Shown piece by piece: positions 32,586-34,306 of a DNA stretch of 34,306 bases (within the stretch, counting starts at the first letter, position 1; each line of letters begins with the position of its first letter). Location: assembly GCF_000773975.1 (NCBI RefSeq), contig NZ_JRUQ01000089.1:1-34306 (forward strand). Direction: 5' to 3'. Under the pieces are notes generated by a model. The model saw only the letters and a list, made by a program, of their open reading frames with translations, was not told the DNA's origin and did not search any database. Origin of the DNA: Erwinia typographi. GTDB lineage: Bacteria; Pseudomonadota; Gammaproteobacteria; Enterobacterales; Enterobacteriaceae. The position numbers and the translations under genes are program-made.

Positions 32586-34115
32586 TCAGCCCAGTGCCTG
32601 CTCCGCCAGAGCGGCCGCTTCTTGCAGGGTTACTGGCTGCTGCATTCGCACAAGCAGACCGGCGGTAAAGGTATACAGCCCACAGGAAGCGACCGCAGCA
32701 AGCTGCCCCTTCTGCCCGTACAGCGCAACGAACTTCTTCTCCTTCAGCGACCCCAGCAGCTGATAGTCATCCCACTGTTCAGCATGGCCGAGATATTCAT
32801 AGCGCGTACCAAACTGCGCCGTCCAGAAGAACGGAACGCGATCGAACACTTCCTTTTGCCCCAGCATATTTTTCGCCGCGATGCGGCCCTGCTGTTGCGC
32901 CACGCGCCAGTGTTCAATACGCAGGTTGCCTGTCCCATGAGGAAAGGCGGTAATATCTCCTGCGCTCCAGACCTTGCGTGCGACCGCCAGATAAGCATCC
33001 GCAGTCAGGCTGCCGTCATCATTCAGCGGGATGTCGTGGATAAAGGAAGTTCCCGGCGCAACGCCCGTCGCCAGCAGAACACTATCGGCTGGAACAATCT
33101 GCCCGCTTTTCAGCGCCACGGCGCTGACGTGGCCCTCGTCGTCCTTCAGCCCGGCCACCTCACCTTCGATAAACTCCACCCCATTTTCTTCATGCAGCTC
33201 GCGGAAATAGCGGGCAATCTCGTCGCCGAACGTTTTTTTGAACGGAAGTGGCTGCCGGGCGATAACCTGCACCTTAACGTCCCTGGCGCGTAACGCCGAA
33301 GCCAGCTCCATGCCTATAAAGCTGTTGCCGATGATAAGGATCTTTTTGGTTTTATCCACTTCGTTCAGCAGCGTATCCGCCTGCTCAAGGCTGCGCAGCA
33401 CATGGACGCCGAATAACGCTTTTCCCGTTATATCTGGCCGTTGCGGAATGCCACCGATGGTAATGAGCAGCTTGTCATAGTGCAGAGTGCTGCCATCCGC
33501 GAAGCGCAGAAGTTGCTCATTGCTGTTCAGCTGCTCCACTTCAGCCTGCCTGCGCTCGGCATACGCGTAGAAGTCGTCTTGCAGCAGAGAAGGAACCTCG
33601 TCGATCTTCATATTGCCGGAGGGGACAAATTTTGTCAGCACGGTACGATCGTAGGGCGCTTCGCTTTCGCGATCGACAAGGATCAGTTTGCCCTTGAATC
33701 CCTCCCGACGCAGCGTCCAGGCAGCGGCAGCACCTGCCGCACCGCTACCCAGGATCACAAAAACTGGTACTTCCTCTGCCGCCGAGAATTCCATCAGCGG
33801 CGGAAGCGGTTCAGGATCGACCTGCACCATGCCATTTTCAATCCGGACCTGATAACGTTGCAGATCGCTCAGCGCCAGCGGTTCGCAGAGGCTGCCGTCT
33901 TTAAGGCTAAAAGTGGCTTTGTGCCATGGACAAACCAGACGATCGCCATAGATCGCGCCCTGCTCTAAAGGCGCACCCGAATGGGGACACTGGCTCTGAA
34001 ATGCCTTCACCTCCTGCTGTTCACGGAACAGGATAATGCCAACATCGCCAACAGGTACTTTGACAGGTTTCCGCTCGGGAAGATCCTGCAACACAATGGC
34101 ATTTTGATAGCTCAC
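32586..34115 (-). CDS. Rieske–FAD oxidoreductase (AIFM3/ferredoxin reductase-like)
   Basis: A 509-residue fusion of an N-terminal Rieske [2Fe-2S] domain with a pyridine-nucleotide FAD reductase. The Rieske ligands are Cys43 and His45 (CPHSG) and Cys62 and His65 (CPWH). An FAD-binding GSGAAGAAAA lies near 123, an NAD(P)H-binding GNSFIGMELASAL near 265, and a late FAD motif SAGDITAFP follows. The start is GTG 34115 with AGGAG 8 nt upstream. There is no signal peptide. The layout is that of AIFM3-like proteins and of bacterial electron-transfer reductases that usually serve an oxygenase, but no oxygenase gene lies beside it in the window. The electron acceptor is unknown. It is convergent with proC. 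Confidence 0.88.
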   Translation of the reverse strand: MSYQNAIVLQDLPERKPVKVPVGDVGIILFREQQEVKAFQSQCPHSGAPLEQGAIYGDRLVCPWHKATFSLKDGSLCEPLALSDLQRYQVRIENGMVQVDPEPLPPLMEFSAAEEVPVFVILGSGAAGAAAAWTLRREGFKGKLILVDRESEAPYDRTVLTKFVPSGNMKIDEVPSLLQDDFYAYAERRQAEVEQLNSNEQLLRFADGSTLHYDKLLITIGGIPQRPDITGKALFGVHVLRSLEQADTLLNEVDKTKKILIIGNSFIGMELASALRARDVKVQVIARQPLPFKKTFGDEIARYFRELHEENGVEFIEGEVAGLKDDEGHVSAVALKSGQIVPADSVLLATGVAPGTSFIHDIPLNDDGSLTADAYLAVARKVWSAGDITAFPHGTGNLRIEHWRVAQQQGRIAAKNMLGQKEVFDRVPFFWTAQFGTRYEYLGHAEQWDDYQLLGSLKEKKFVALYGQKGQLAAVASCGLYTFTAGLLVRMQQPVTLQEAAALAEQALG

Positions 34116-34306
34116 GACAGGCTCCTTTTATAGTCTGTTTTTTTAGTACAGCACTAATAAGCCTGGCATTTACAGGGATAATTTCAGGCAAATAAGCCAA
34201 AAAAAAGTAAAAAAAAAGATAACCGGCTGTTTACCATCCAGTTTGAACAATAAAAAATGGTGGGCGAGGGAATGTAATCCAGAAGAAGTGACTAGTCCTG
34301 ATATAG
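34116..34306. other. AT-rich upstream region of the Rieske oxidoreductase gene
   Basis: The last 191 bases hold no supported gene. Two phased A-tracts (runs of eight and nine A at about 34199-34218) could bend DNA upstream of the minus-strand promoter. No confident -35/-10 pair or known operator was found. Confidence 0.4.

Noticed and set aside
1..34306. CRISPR arrays, tRNA or rRNA genes, intact insertion sequences, prophage
   Set aside because: No regularly spaced repeats, cloverleaf or rRNA-like stretches, or transposase-like ORFs were seen.

Overview
The window looks like chromosome from a plant-associated member of the Erwiniaceae (Erwinia or Pantoea type; genus not provable from here). 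The backbone is the enterobacterial proC–aroL–rdgC–mak–sbcCD–phoBR–brnQ–proY block, in the same relative order as in Escherichia coli and with proteins of E. coli length. The DNA is GC-rich by eye. Several accessory blocks break the backbone, and one of them, around 4.7–7.3 kb, is clearly AT-rich.

Layout. 0.1–2.2 kb: a two-gene unit with a secreted histidine acid phosphatase/phytase-like enzyme and an inositol-monophosphatase-family enzyme. 2.4–7.3 kb: a decayed two-partner secretion / contact-dependent inhibition locus. The tpsB transporter gene lost its 3' end by a deletion that joins it to the last kilobase of the cdiA-type exoprotein. A toxin-like C-terminus and a small membrane protein (candidate immunity) remain, followed by further exoprotein scraps and two Ail/OmpX-type outer-membrane proteins. 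7.4–14.8 kb (minus strand): phoB-phoR-pstS-like, then a MetE-like methyltransferase with a MetJ operator, then brnQ-proY. 15.0–19.9 kb: sbcD-sbcC. 19.9–25.8 kb: an insertion relative to E. coli, holding a short-chain dehydrogenase with a divergent TetR regulator, a TolA-domain lipoprotein, an AraC-type regulator, an APH-fold small-molecule kinase and an ethanolamine-type permease. 25.8–32.5 kb: mak, rdgC, ppnP, aroM, yaiA, aroL, a DUF2076 gene, yaiI and proC. 32.6–34.1 kb: a Rieske plus FAD-reductase protein.

How the genes work together. phoBR carries a clear pho box and is followed by a phosphate-binding protein. The phytase-like and inositol phosphatase pair could release phosphate and inositol from phytate. 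The permease, kinase and AraC genes look like an amino-alcohol uptake and activation unit. aroL-yaiA-aroM has a near-consensus TyrR box.

The most interesting unexplained signals are: (i) an 18-codon leucine-rich upstream ORF whose stop overlaps the brnQ start, followed by a hairpin that buries the proY ribosome binding site; (ii) the orphan CDI-type toxin/immunity end with its deletion scar and a second pretoxin relic; (iii) the His-to-Ser change in the phytase HD motif; (iv) the permease–kinase intergenic direct repeats; (v) a free-standing TolA-III-like lipoprotein. No tRNA, rRNA, CRISPR array or intact insertion sequence was seen. All homology statements come from memory of the families; no database search was run.
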